From the NCBI GenBank assembly GCA_027405735.1, contig JAPEHQ010000008.1, positions 1,054,001-1,118,000 of the forward strand: 64,000 nucleotides of DNA. The letters are read 5' to 3'. The notes below the pieces were generated by a model. It was not told the DNA's origin. It was given only the letters and a program-made list of their open reading frames with translations, and did not search any database. The number at the start of each line of letters is the position of its first letter. The first letter of the stretch is position 1. Below, in pieces: positions 11,039 through 21,915 of this stretch. The position numbers and the translations under genes are program-made. The stretch comes from Mucor racemosus. Its lineage: Eukaryota; Mucoromycota; Mucoromycetes; Mucorales; Mucoraceae.

Positions 11039-13295
11039 ATGTCGTTAGAAGGAAGAGAAATTATTATTGGTACCAAATATAAATTGGGCCGAAAGATTGG
11101 TGCTGGTTCTTTTGGTGAAATTTATTTGGGTTAGTAAAAAAAAGCAATATTCATCATCTACAGTTTTAACAAAAATCTCAAAATTTTTAGGTACAAATAT
11201 CATGAGTGGAGAAGACATTGCTGTAAAGTTAGAAAGCATTCGTGCAGCTCACCCTCAGCTTGAATATGAGGCCAGAGTTTATAAAACCTTGGCTGGTGGT
11301 GTTGGTATCCCTTTTGTTAGGTGGTACGGAAGAGAAGGTGACTTTAACGTGCTTGTTATGGATTTGTTGGGGCCATCTATGGAAGACTTGTTTAACTATT
11401 GTAAACGTCGCTTTTCACTCAAAACAGTTTTATTATTAGCCGATCAATTGGTAAGAAAGCGAGAAAAAAAAGTTTATTTGATATTACAATGTTAAGTTTG
11501 CTAAAACCACCAATCAATTTTGTTCTTATTACAACATGTATAGTTATCTCGCGTAGAATATGTTCACTCAAAAGGTTCATTTTTAAACATTTGCCAACAT
11601 TGCACGGTATACTAACGCTTACTATTAATCGTATTCATAGGCTTCATTCACAGAGATATAAAACCCGATAATTTCTTAATGGGTATTGGTAAACGTGGGA
11701 ATCAAGTTAACATGATTGATTTTGGTTTGGCTAAAAGATATAGAGATCCAAAGAGTAATGTACATATACCCTACAGAGAAAATAAGAATTTGACCGGTAC
11801 ACCACGTTATGCTAGTGTCAACACTCATTTAGGAATAGGTACTATATCACGAATGAAATATATAGATAGACATTAACGCGTTTATATTATTTTTCCTCAG
11901 AGCAATCACGGCGTGATGACCTTGAATCACTAGGTTATATCCTGGTGTATTTCTGTCGAGGACAGTTACCTTGGCAAGGCATTAGAGCCAGAACAAAGAA
12001 AGAGAAATACGATAAAATCATGGAAAAGAAAATGACTACACCTGCAGACGCATTATGTCGTGGCTTGCATCAGGAGTTCGCAATATACCTCAATTATGTA
12101 CGATCTCTTCGCTTTGACGATAAACCTGATTATTCCTATCTTCGTAAATTATTTCGAGATTTATTTGTTCGTGAAGGTTTTCAATATGATTATGTCTTTG
12201 ATTGGACTATCCGTAAATTGGTATGTAAAAACCATCTAGAATTAGTAATTAGAATGTCAACCTTTTGTATCTATTTCTCCTTAATTATAGCAAGAAAAGA
12301 AGGCTGCCTATCAAGCTCCAGATACTGGTTTAAATCCTTTAAATGCATATATGGGATCTACCCCTCCATTTGATGCTAATCCTAGACGAATGACAAGTGC
12401 AATGGCTACTGGTGCTCCATTGCCTTCAGCAAATCTTAGAGCCCCTTATCGTTCAGAGACTAAATCACCTGAAACTTCTAAACGTTTAGATGATGTTATG
12501 CTGCAATATCAACAGCAGCAAAAAATGCTTCAACATAAACCTACCTATTTCTCCGGTGGTCCCGTTGTATCTAGTAGTCAGCAATTGCAGCAACAGCAAC
12601 AACAGCAAGCTCAATTGCAACAACAACAACAGGCTCAGGCTCAACAACAACAAGCTCAACAGCAACAACAACAACAACAATTAGCATCACCAACAGGTTA
12701 TCAAGATCCATATGCTTCTCACTTGGGATATACAGGAACAGGAGGAGGAAGAATGTTGGTTAGAGATAACCAACAACAACAGCATCAATTGCAACAGCAA
12801 CAGCAACAACAACAGTTAGGTGGTAAGTATGAGAGAAAGAGGGTGTTGACTGATGAAACAAACCCTATCGAACCAAGCATTGCTGATCCTCTTTTCTCTG
12901 TAAAACGTACACACTTCCACCCTCCAACAGGACCTTCAAGTAGTAGAGTGTAAGTTTTTCTCCCTTTTAGGAACACATTTGTCACTAAAAATTAAAAATT
13001 GACTCTTAGTTTACGTAGCCAAACAAAAGCAGGACATGGATCTCCACAACAACATCAGCAACAACAATATATGAATAACAACTCATTCCTTCCTGATACC
13101 ACAAATAGTAATAATAATAACAACAGCAGCAATGCCAATCCATATTTACCTGAACAAAATGATAATGAGGAAGGTGGTTTTATTCGCAAACAAAATGATA
13201 TACAAAATATGATGGATGAACGTAAGCCCCCTTTGCAATCTCCTTCTAAACCATTTCATTTAGTAAATACCAATCGACTTTATGAAGACTTTTAA
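11039..13295 (+). CDS. HRR25: Casein kinase I (CK1 delta/Hrr25/Hhp type) with polyglutamine tail
   Basis: Seven exons: 11039-11129, 11191-11450, 11544-11574, 11641-11838, 11901-12220, 12291-12949 and 13010-13295, about 614 residues. Residues 1-300 are a complete CK1 kinase domain: glycine loop GAGSFGE at 21-27, AVKLE with the ATP lysine, HRDIKPDN at 131-138, DFG at 154-156, the CK1-specific [10 protein letters not shown] segment, and TKKEKYDKI, which matches the kinesin homology motif of CK1 delta/epsilon. The usual ARYASIN activation-segment motif reads PRYASVN here. Residues 301-614 are a low-complexity tail with several Gln runs encoded by CAA/CAG (about 12570-12820) and an Asn/Gln-rich final exon. 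The family phosphorylates primed serine/threonine sites in DNA repair, vesicle traffic, ribosome maturation and clock control. The last intron acceptor was chosen at 13009 because it restores the frame. Confidence 0.88.
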
Positions 13296-13386
13296 TATAT
13301 TTCTTTTTTTTTTTTCTCTTTCTTTTTTATTTTCTATATATATAATCTCTGTCTGTCTCTGTCTCTCTGTCTCTGTTTCTGTATGT

Positions 13387-13427
<41 letters not shown>

Positions 13428-14066
13428 TCTTGTCTTGATATATCTCTTTTGATTCCTACCTCTGTCTCCGCATGTTCTTTCTCTCTTTAGAAGGATTCTT
13501 TTAAAGTAAATCATCATATAATATAAAAAAAAAACTCGAAAAAAATTTAAAAATTATGAATTACACAACAAATCATCAACATTAAATCAATTATACAAGC
13601 AAATCCAATCCTTTTATCAAAATAAATCCCTTTATTAAATCAAAAACAATCAGATCAAGTGAAATATTTCACATATTTTATTGCACAAAGATTTTTACCG
13701 GCCTAAATAGAGGTAGTAAATTACGATAATTTGCAATCAAAATGATCATCAGATGTTGCTCTTTCGCATGGTAGTTCCTTAATGTTTTTCAAAATTTGAC
13801 GTTTTTGTGAAATAAAAGATTTCCCCTGTTTGAGCATTGTGCTCAGATTCTGGTTTACAGATGTATTTAATCATGTATATTTAGCTACTATATTGAATGC
13901 GTAGACCATAACTCGAGATCAAACGAGTTTTTCAAGCACGTTCTTTTGTGACTCTATCGTGTAAAACCATTATCCAAGATTATCTTTGATTGACAACAAT
14001 TTTTTTTTTTTTTTTTTGTTGTAACGTTTTGTTCCTTAGATAAATATAATAACATAGGTTTATAAA
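13296..14066. other. Intergenic with TG microsatellite and T17 tract
   Basis: Between the kinase stop and the histidine phosphatase start. It holds a (TG)n microsatellite at about 13381-13428 with a pure core at 13392-13420, preceded by a CT/GT-rich stretch, and a T run near 14000-14017 about 50 bp before the next ATG. No gene is seen. The open frame at 13260-13517 on the minus strand is only the translated microsatellite. Confidence 0.6.
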
Positions 14067-14765
14067 ATGGTTGTACAGGAGGTCTGGGTTGTTAGACATG
14101 GTTACCGCGAAGATTGGGTGAATGAAACACCTTTTCTCCCAACAAATCTATGTAATGATCCACCTCTTTCAGAGCTAGGAAGAAAGCAATCTCAACAAGT
14201 AGCAAATTATCTCAAGGATAAATCCATTAATCGCATTTACTCTTCTCCAATGTATCGTGTTTTAGAGACTGTATATCCATTAGTGGAGGAATGTGATATA
14301 CCTCTGTTTGTTGATTATAGTATGGGTGAATTCTATGGTATCGCTCATGCTTCCTATTTGCCAGTTGCTCCCTTAATAGAATTGAAGCAACTATTTCCAA
14401 AATTGAATATCACTGATCATGAATCAAGTATACCTTTACCAAGTAGTGTCGAATCTGTTCATGAATGTCATTTGCGTGTCAAGAAAGGCCTAGATAAACT
14501 CATTGCAAATTTAGATGCTGAACCAAATTCCCCTCATACAATTTTACTTTCTGGTCATGCAGCTTCAGCAATTGCTGCTGTTAGAGCATTATTGAGAGAT
14601 TCTAATTATGCAGTGCGTTGTGGCACTTGCTCTTTATCTCATCTAGTGCGTCAAGAAGATGGCACCTGGTCTTTGATGGAAAATGGTAATTGTGATCATC
14701 TCAGTGATGGTGAACAGAGATCCTGGATGTTTGCTGGGGATATTCCTGACTATGATTATAAATAA
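14067..14765 (+). CDS. Histidine phosphatase superfamily protein (TFIIIC tau55/YNL108C-like)
   Basis: Single exon, 232 residues. The phosphatase core is complete: RHG at residues 10-12 with nucleophile His11, Arg64 in the SSPMYR motif, acid Glu88 in GEFYG, and second His164 in LLSGHAAS. The C-terminal part, with CDHLSDGEQRSWMF, resembles the L-x-x-GE(E/Q)R-x-W-x-F ending of fungal phosphoglycerate-mutase-like proteins related to the Tfc7/tau55 subunit of RNA polymerase III factor TFIIIC and its paralogue YNL108C. The real substrate cannot be told from sequence; it could be a free phosphatase or a TFIIIC subunit. It lacks introns, unlike its neighbours. It is convergent with the SDHAF3 gene, with about 65 bp between stops. 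Confidence 0.8.
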   Translation: MVVQEVWVVRHGYREDWVNETPFLPTNLCNDPPLSELGRKQSQQVANYLKDKSINRIYSSPMYRVLETVYPLVEECDIPLFVDYSMGEFYGIAHASYLPVAPLIELKQLFPKLNITDHESSIPLPSSVESVHECHLRVKKGLDKLIANLDAEPNSPHTILLSGHAASAIAAVRALLRDSNYAVRCGTCSLSHLVRQEDGTWSLMENGNCDHLSDGEQRSWMFAGDIPDYDYK

Positions 14766-14830
14766 CTGCGTACAGTGTATATATACAAATAAAAGCAACC
14801 AAGATTAATAATAATATACATTAAATCATT

Positions 14831-15311
14831 TTATTCAACTTTATCGCCTAATGATCTTTTAACTTCTTGTCTTAATTCAAAGAGCTGACCCAATTGTTCG
14901 TCACTCATTTTATCTAATAATTCAGAATCTATCTTCTTTCCCCATCCTCCATCATCTGGATTGTTGAAGCTTCTGACGAGTGGATCGTGTGAAGGTGCGG
15001 AAGAATCTTGAGGTAAAGGCGCAGTTTGTGTTTGCATCATATCAAGATATCTACATGGGGTGGTTTCGTTTCATTAATACAAATGTTTACTAAATCAACA
15101 AGAGTTTTTTTTTATCTTACGATTGCCATTGGGATACGAAACCAACAATATGTGCTGGATTGTCAATATCCTTGTGTCTCTTAAATTCGGCTTTGACATA
15201 ATCATCACCTAATGATCGCATTGCTGCAGGCAATGAACGATGAGAGCGTAAAATCTCTCTATAAAGCTTGATGGGAGCCATTAATACTTGTGTTTGTTGA
15301 AGATTGGGCAT
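14831..15311 (-). CDS. SDHAF3: Succinate dehydrogenase assembly factor 3 (Acn9/Sdh7, LYR protein)
   Basis: Two exons on the minus strand, 15121-15311 and 14831-15050, give 136 residues. The N-terminus holds the LYR tripeptide in IKLYREILRSHRSLP, followed by the family pattern RSLGDDYVKAEFKRHKDIDN and FVSQWQSYLDMM. Acn9/SDHAF3 is a mitochondrial matrix LYR protein that helps insert or protect the iron-sulfur clusters of the Sdh2 subunit of complex II. The C-terminal half (about 65-136) is less conserved and carries an acidic helix (KMSDEQLGQLFELRQE). Length fits the family. Confidence 0.9.
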
Positions 15312-17009
15312 ATTTTATTAGATTAGTTAAAATAAAAATATAAAAAAGAAAATAGAAAGAGGGAAGAAAATACAAATCAACCCTGTTCTATGTTTTAAAT
15401 TTCTCATGATTGAAGGGGGATGATACTATATCCGCTTACGAATAAATTTTTTTTTTTTTCATTTTAATTTTTTAAATAAAGATAACAATGGAATTATTCA
15501 GATCTTTCATAAACACGCCCCTAGTAACAAGGTGGGTGGCCAGACGTACTTCGTCATATCCCCAAGAACACACAAGGCATCCTCGGAGGGTGATCGTTTA
15601 ACAGCCGGGAAATATCATCATTATTTCCATGAAATGGAAGGATCAAAGATTTTATAGCAACAAGTCTTAAAATTGGAGTTGAATAATATATGATGTGGGT
15701 TCGAATTGTGGTTGATATTTCAAATAAATTTTCATATGTATATTGCTTATTTATTCTTGTCTTTATCCTTAATTGAGATAATCCAATCACACTGTTTATC
15801 AATATGGCGAATTTGTATGTGCGTAGTTTGCAAATTGCTTCATGTAAACGAAAATGTCAAATATCTTTTACAATGGTTGAAATGAAAAGCAGTAATGGCC
15901 AGCCTTTAAAATTTAATCATTTTAACATGCCGGTAGATTTTGAAGGGTACTGCCATACTATTACCTAGACATGAATGCATCAGCTCCTTGACTACATTTC
16001 GAAATATTTTCCTCTGTTTATTTCAATCATTTTACTATTCATGCTGTGTTCCGCTAATATGTCTCAATAACTAATGAATGTCTTCAAATTCAACTCATAG
16101 CTTATACACCCTTTTGTTTTTCATTAACGCTAAAACAAAGTAGAGGTATCATTAGAATATGTTTAAAATTTCAAGATACATCTGAGTGCCATCTATATTT
16201 GAATAATATGCATGCTTTTGTTTATATTATGATGCTAGCAATGTCAAAGACCATGAGGATTAACTCTAAGATTAGGTTTTTTGATAGCAAAGATAAAAAG
16301 CTGATGAACATTATCCATCCTTTTGCAATCATGTTTATAAAGGCATGCACCTCAGACACAGCGTAATCAAAAGTAATTGATATTCCTCTAAATAATACAT
16401 TACATCCATAACCATAGTAGTAGTTAAATGATGTTGATCTTCTTAATACAAATATACAGTATGAAGCCACTTTTATCCCATAAAATTCAAAAGATGTGTA
16501 CCTTTACTTAGCATTGTTTTGATTCTAGCTACATTCTGGATGGCATATTAACACATCATACAATCAATGTTTATATATTACCGTTATCCTAAATTGATAA
16601 AAAAAAACACATATAAATGTATATTATGTATCTAGAAGAGGTAGTAGCATTGCACAAATAAAAAGAAAAAGTTCAAAATTTTATAGACTATGTATTATAC
16701 CTATGAATCATGAATAAAAATAGATCTTATGTTTCAAAATATCATACAAGAAGATTATCAGTAAGTGGAGACACACGGTTTATCAAAAAGAATTATATAA
16801 CATAGTTTAACTAATTATCTGATGAGAAAGAAATTAAATGACAAGTTAACCTTGAGGGTAATGCAATATCCAATACTTTATGTATCATTTAACTACAAAA
16901 TCGGGGCATGCCCTCTTTCCTATAGTTAACTTACTTTTTAGGATATCTCTTAGACTCTATAAAATAAATATAAATCGGTTGGATTATGATATCTGTTCTT
17001 AAATTTATT
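15312..17009. other. Intergenic, no gene seen
   Basis: About 1.7 kb upstream of SDHAF3, AT-rich. The first 150 bp should contain the SDHAF3 promoter. Open frames at 15554-15802, 16222-16470 and 16986-17210 have no family signature; the last is inside an F repeat copy. No tRNA or repeat recognised. Confidence 0.5.
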
Positions 17010-17640
17010 TTATATTTCGCGAAAGACTCAAAAACAAGTAAAACTCGCTACTTTTTCCTTGAAAACTATGTCTCGCGTTTCAACTCTGCTCTACGTTTTT
17101 TTTCACTAAATAACGCCAGGAAGAAATTATTTGCCAATGTACCTGAGATGTTCAGCTTTAATCCAAAAATAAGTACCCAGAAATATCCTATTTTTTGCAG
17201 TTGTTATTAATTTTCCAGTGCTAATGTTTCAAATTTTTACACGTATTTCACCGCAAAAAATGAAAAACTTGGAGCCTTCATATCTCTACAAAATATTAAG
17301 CTATTCTACCACTTCTTAAAAATAAAACCTACTCGCTTTAAAGCACTCTATTACATATTTTAATGTGAAAAAATTTGAAGCACTTTTATTTTTTTTCATT
17401 TTTTTTTGACATTTTTGCAATAGATTTTAAAATATTCGTTAAATTGAGTGGTATATTTTTAACACGCATGTCATTGACCTCGTTGAACTCTCTCGGACCC
17501 GATTTAGTTTTTTCAAAATATTGATTTTTCGTGGAGATATCCTCAAAAATGTGTACAAAAGGTACCTTTCCTTCTACCTCCCAATTTTCCTTGTATACCC
17601 TCATCCCAAATTCTGGATTTCCAAAAAAAAAAAAAGCCCA
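17010..17640 (-). repeat. Dispersed repeat family F, copy 2 (inverted, truncated)
   Basis: The reverse complement of this stretch matches the core and 3' part of F copies 1, 3 and 4, from the 'aatttgggatgaggg' landmark through to the 'ttatttagtg' landmark. Its upstream half is missing and replaced at about 17625-17640 by an A/T run joined to a different sequence that looks like a pogo-type transposon end. The plus-frame reading seen in other copies is shifted in the middle here, so this copy is not coding. Confidence 0.75.
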
Positions 17641-17792
17641 ACAATCTCCGGAAGCGGCCATCTAATGATATTTCCAAGCTTTAAATCTCTAGAAAAAATT
17701 ACCGGACAGCCCGGACGCGGTTTTTTAAATATTCCAAGCAGCTATAAGATGCAGATATCGAAATTTCATACAAAAATTAAGGTTCGACTGTA
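17638..17792. mobile_element. Pogo/Tigger-like transposon terminus (fragment, copy A)
   Basis: Read on the minus strand from 17792, the sequence starts TACAGTCGAACCTTAATTT. This resembles the terminal repeats of pogo/Tigger-class DNA transposons (CAGT-CGAACCTC type, TA target). It is followed by CCGG-rich subterminal motifs (GTCCGGGCTGTCCGG, then CTTCCGGAG). The same ~155 bp recurs at 47083-47231. No transposase is nearby, so this is a terminal fragment or part of a non-autonomous element. The family assignment is by motif similarity only. Confidence 0.45.
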
Positions 17793-18641
17793 TTGCTGAT
17801 AACTATTCAAAGGCATGCTTTAAGTAAAGCATAGACACAACCTATAACATTATTAGCATCATAATAACGAATTTCACTTGAGAAGTATAAGATGATACAG
17901 TACAACCGGATTCAAAAAAAGTCTATAAAATCACAAATTTAAAGTATTTATATATAAACGCACTACGGCCGACCTGTGCTGCACAAGATGATTCTGTTGT
18001 GCCCAAGTGAGCTGCACTCCATAGCCTAGTGAGTTGTTGCGCCCACTGAATAATAGCTAAAAAGATAACAATCAAGATGCACATGGGCACAACGGCACAA
18101 CAAAAGAAATTGCACACGAGCATAGCGAAAGACTGTATGTGCAGAATTATAGATTCTGTCCGTGTGCATGACATTAATCTCATGTGTGCATAATAGTAGA
18201 ATTGCCCATAAGCATATCTTTAATCCCTATTTGTGCACAATAATAAAATCGGACCATGAGCATAATGAGCTGATCGTATGGGCACAAATTGGCTTGTACA
18301 TGAGCATCGTGTCATTCTCACAATTTCGTTGCATTTTTTACTGGAACAATGGGTTTTTGAATTACATTTGCTTCTATTAATATAGATTATAGACAATAAT
18401 ACAATTCAGTACGTAGTTGATGTAGAATGTAGAGCAATGCATACAAGAGCCAATGTATTTACGATTATCATCATCATTTGTAAATATATTTATAGTTATA
18501 ATGTTTATAACTATAATGTTTACAGCAACAATGGATTTTGCTTAAGCATAAACTTAAACAATACTTACTGCTTAAATTTACATGCAAACCAAATCTAAGG
18601 TTATAAATGTTACTTTATCACACATAAAATTTGAACAAATT

Positions 18642-18994
18642 TGATTTAACAAAATATGTTTAGGTTAATAAATAAAATTAGAAATTTAATCAAGTAAAGA
18701 GATATCGTTTATTGGAATGAAATTAATAGGGTTTATATACTATTTGATTTGGGGAATTAATAATGTGATAAGGTAGTTTAGATGTTATTTAATAGTAATG
18801 TGTTATGTTGGTATATCATGTTGGAATATCGCACTGGCGTATTATGCCTTTGTACCATGCTTCTATACCATGCTTCTATACCATGCTTTTAGGAGCATGG
18901 TATAGTTAATATTCAATTAAGAAACTTCCGGTTCCGGATCTGTTATTGTTTACTTTTTTGGATTTGACATGATCCGGTTTAAGAATGTTACATA
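18642..18994. mobile_element. 353-bp insertion in repeat R copy A
   Basis: Absent from copy B at the matching point near 48045. It is flanked by AAATT on both sides (18637-18641 and 18995-18999), which fits a 5-bp target duplication. It starts TGATTTAACA and ends TGTTACATA, roughly inverted termini as in an LTR with a mutated end. Inside are three tandem copies of a TATACCATGCTTC-like unit (18851-18898) facing a complementary AGCATGGTATAG (18893-18905). It could be an old solo LTR or a small non-autonomous element. Confidence 0.5.
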
Positions 18995-19209
18995 AAATTA
19001 ACCTTCATTAAACTTACTATTTTAGTTTACGATTGTCAGCTGCAAAAAGATTTGTTTTCAAGCATAGCTACGATCAAAACTGTGGTTATTAGGCAAGACA
19101 TCAAATTATTCTTTGTTTTTTCGTTTCTATAATATCATTTGAAATTTTATCACTTTTCTGGAACATTTCGTGAGTTTGTAGCCAGTTCTAGCTTTTCATT
19201 GAGTATATA

Positions 19210-19682
19210 TGTGGAACAGACATAGCTATTCACGGAAAAAAGTATAAAAAAACAATAGGAATTCGACTAGATAACATTAGGGTTTTATTATCAAGTTAAA
19301 TTCTACTTGAGGACTTTTGTAATAAATAAATGACCTCTTTATATAGTTTTTATCAGAGAGATTAGGTAAGCATTCCTAGGTCCATACACTGCCAATAATA
19401 TCCCTTGTCAGACATAAGTCTTGATAGTAACCAATCGGTGTATTCATAGAGTTCATGGGTCCTTGATCATAATATCATAATGGTGTGATTAAATCCACAT
19501 TATGTTGATTGGTCTTTAACTATAAGTTGCTAGGATAGAAGCTTGGTAGAAAATTTATATTAGTATGAATCAGCATATATCATTTAGTAGTGTAATGTCT
19601 ATTCATGTCAGCTGTACTTTAATTGAGAATCAGATGAAATGGAGATCAATATAGTAGTGGATAAATGTGTACATATTCCACA
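19210..19682. mobile_element. Solo LTR, 473 bp (family TGTGGAA...TTCCACA)
   Basis: The segment begins TGTGGAACAG and ends CATATTCCACA, a perfect 7-bp terminal inverted repeat starting TG and ending CA. It is flanked by the 5-bp direct repeat ATATA (19205-19209, 19683-19687). Copies B (near 48255) and C (near 43265) of repeat R lack it, so they give the empty site. No internal retrotransposon sequence remains, so it is a solo LTR formed by recombination. It is a different family from the other LTRs in the window. Confidence 0.8.
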
Positions 19683-20917
19683 ATATATATATAAATATCA
19701 TTGCTTTCAATTTGATCTAGTAATCAAGAAATACGCCCAACAATACAGCAGTAAATAATGGTATTTGATCGCAGAATGTGATTAAATGAAAATATCAGTC
19801 TCTAATATAGACTGCTACCTACATTAAAAACATTATTCAGTCAAAGTAAAGAATACCAGCTTGATAGTTTGATATGCCTTATCAAACAGTAAATATATTC
19901 TGAGAATAATATAAAAACAAAAAGAGAGAAACAACACACGTAGAAAAGGATTTTCAAGGCTTTACATTATTTATCGCAATTAAAACCCTGCTAAATTGCG
20001 CATTTCAGCCAATGTAAAAATAGCATTACAGCGCCTGAACCATAAATCAAACAAAATTAGGCAATATCTGTTATCATAAAAACATACATTTTTCTACCAG
20101 AAAAACCGTCCATCATATCATAGATTCGTTAAAAAATTGCAAACGCGAGCCCGTAGGATGATGCCGTAATTGAGCGTAGCAAGATTGAACGGCTAAGTCT
20201 CTCATGGCATATCTAAGTTTCAAATAAAACAGTGTTTTTTCAACTTTCCCTATATTTAACCATGTACGGTCTGAAAATTTAGACTTTTTAGCGGACATTT
20301 TTGGGACTCATTTTACCCTTACCAACACTCATGATTTTCATCAAAAAACAGAAAAATCAAATTTTGATGCCAAAATAGACGTTTAAATATACTACATTAT
20401 GAGAGAAAATTGTAGCCATGACTAATACACATTTTATGAAAGCTTAATATTAAATGCTAAGTAATGAAAAATTGTACTTTTGGCCCAAAAACAGTTTTTT
20501 AATTAAAGGATTTTCATGTAACATTTTGCAATAAGAATGTTTATTGTTTTTTATTGAAAAAATAGAGCGCTAAATTCTGTATATGTGTATATTTTTTGTT
20601 TTTATAATTGGTAGTATAATTAACTCTAAATTTGCAAAATCAGAAAAAAAAATTTAAAAAATGTCAAAATTGATGATCTGGACAAAAATAATTTTTGAAA
20701 TTAATATTCCGCTTATAAGCCTTGTAAGTCTTAAAAATAAGAGATTTTATAATACTTCAGAACTTTTTCAAGAATTTATAATGCTGTACTCACTTGATTC
20801 AAGCTTATCACTGTAAACCTTTATACATGTTAATATTGTGTGATAGTTCATTTGATGATGATATAGTCTTACGTTATAATTATTGCGTTAGAGGTGATTT
20901 ACGTCGAGTTTTAGTCT

Positions 20918-21132
20918 TACCTCTCCAATATCATCATAAACATAAACATGGCCATTACTGGAAACTATTGCCGCCTTTTTACCCTCTTTCTCCCAAGCCA
21001 ATTTATTCAATACTTTACCAGAACCAACTTAAGTATTTACAAATGGTTCCTCGGTATTTGCATTCAAATTCCATAAATTAAATTGACTGGTTTCATCTAC
21101 AGTAGTAGTATCAAATGTATCATTAGCCCGCC
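20918..21132 (-). pseudogene. Dynein intermediate chain-like gene fragment in repeat R copy A
   Basis: The minus-strand frame includes VDETSQFNLWNLNANTEEPF, then a stop codon, then VGSGKVLNKLAWEKEGKKA and a GHVYVYDDIGE ending before a GTAAGA donor. The pattern 'F-x-LWNLN-x-x-TE-x-P ... LN-K-L-x-W-x-x-x-GK ... GS-x-GHVYVYD-x-GE' is that of the last WD40 blades of cytoplasmic dynein intermediate chain. The stop (TAA in place of an expected Gln codon) occurs in all three copies. Only about 70 codons are present, so the gene is a fragment and cannot be functional. Confidence 0.7.
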
Positions 21133-21268
21133 TTATGATAAATGTCAATCTAAACTTAGAAACATCCGATTGTCATTGTTATAAGCTATTAAAAGCTTGA
21201 TTTCTAATAATACATAGCAATTAAATAAAAACAAAATGGTGCTAAAAGCTAATAGCACATGGTGAGTA

Positions 21269-21915
21269 TTTAAGAGGGCATGCACCGATTTCAAAGATCG
21301 AAAACTATGAAAATTCAATTTTTTGAAAATCCCATTGAAATTAGCCCAAAACCATTTTTTCTAGCAATACCATCTACTAGTGATTTATCGGTGGGGTTAT
21401 TCCATACCCAGACATAATTTGACTATGATTATAGGACAGGATCATAGATTCATATCTTATGAGTAATATGATATCAGTTTCTAATTTGTCAATTAAAGAT
21501 GATTCCTTATTTTGATAAAATGTTAAATCAAGTCCGTTATCTATTTTACACAGAATGTTCGTTCATGGTTTCAATTAAGTCAAGTATATTGAGTAGACCT
21601 ACCAAAGTTTTGTGCAAAGGGTTCTGCTTGGGATTTCCACAGCGATATATGTCTGTATTATATCGATAAATTATCATATAAAAATGGCGTGGCCCCAGTA
21701 ACCTCTTAAATAAGATTATCATTGGCATATTCCAGCAAAAAACTTGCTGTTGTATACCTTTATCCTGCTACTAAACGCAGTTTATTAAATGATGTAGCTT
21801 TTTTGCATATTTGTTAAAATGAAGTTTATTTTAATCAGTAATAAAAATTGTACAAATATACAAAAAAAAACATAAAATCAGATTGATGTAAAAATAATTA
21901 ATTAGGAGGTGTGAT
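21269..21915. other. Intergenic, no feature seen
   Basis: Region between the end of repeat R copy A and the PEX14 stop. The minus-strand open frame at 21546-21728 has no recognisable feature. The last 80 bp are PEX14 3' flank. Confidence 0.5.

Larger units (their letters stand above)
17640..21268 (+). repeat. Repeat R, copy A (with two inserted elements)
   Basis: Aligns in the same orientation with 47083-50160 (copy B) and, over the part from about 19180 on, with the reverse complement of the interrupted copy C (35580-36615 plus 42687-43310). Relative to copy B it carries two extra segments, 18642-18994 and 19210-19682, both flanked by short direct repeats. It ends at 21268, just past a 20-bp imperfect palindrome, while B and C continue. 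It contains a gene fragment resembling dynein intermediate chain on the minus strand (20920-21130). In that fragment copy A preserves more gene-like residues than B and C. Confidence 0.8.

Noticed and set aside
12486..12680. Leu-rich frame over the kinase tail
   Set aside because: Antisense of the CAA/CAG glutamine repeats.
13260..13517. Thr/His-rich minus-strand frame
   Set aside because: It is only the translation of the TG microsatellite.
15690..15715. B-box-like GGTTCGAATT as a tRNA gene
   Set aside because: No A box or stems at the proper distance upstream.
18851..18905. CRISPR-like tandem repeat
   Set aside because: Units are adjacent without spacers and in a eukaryote; it is a short tandem repeat with a hairpin.
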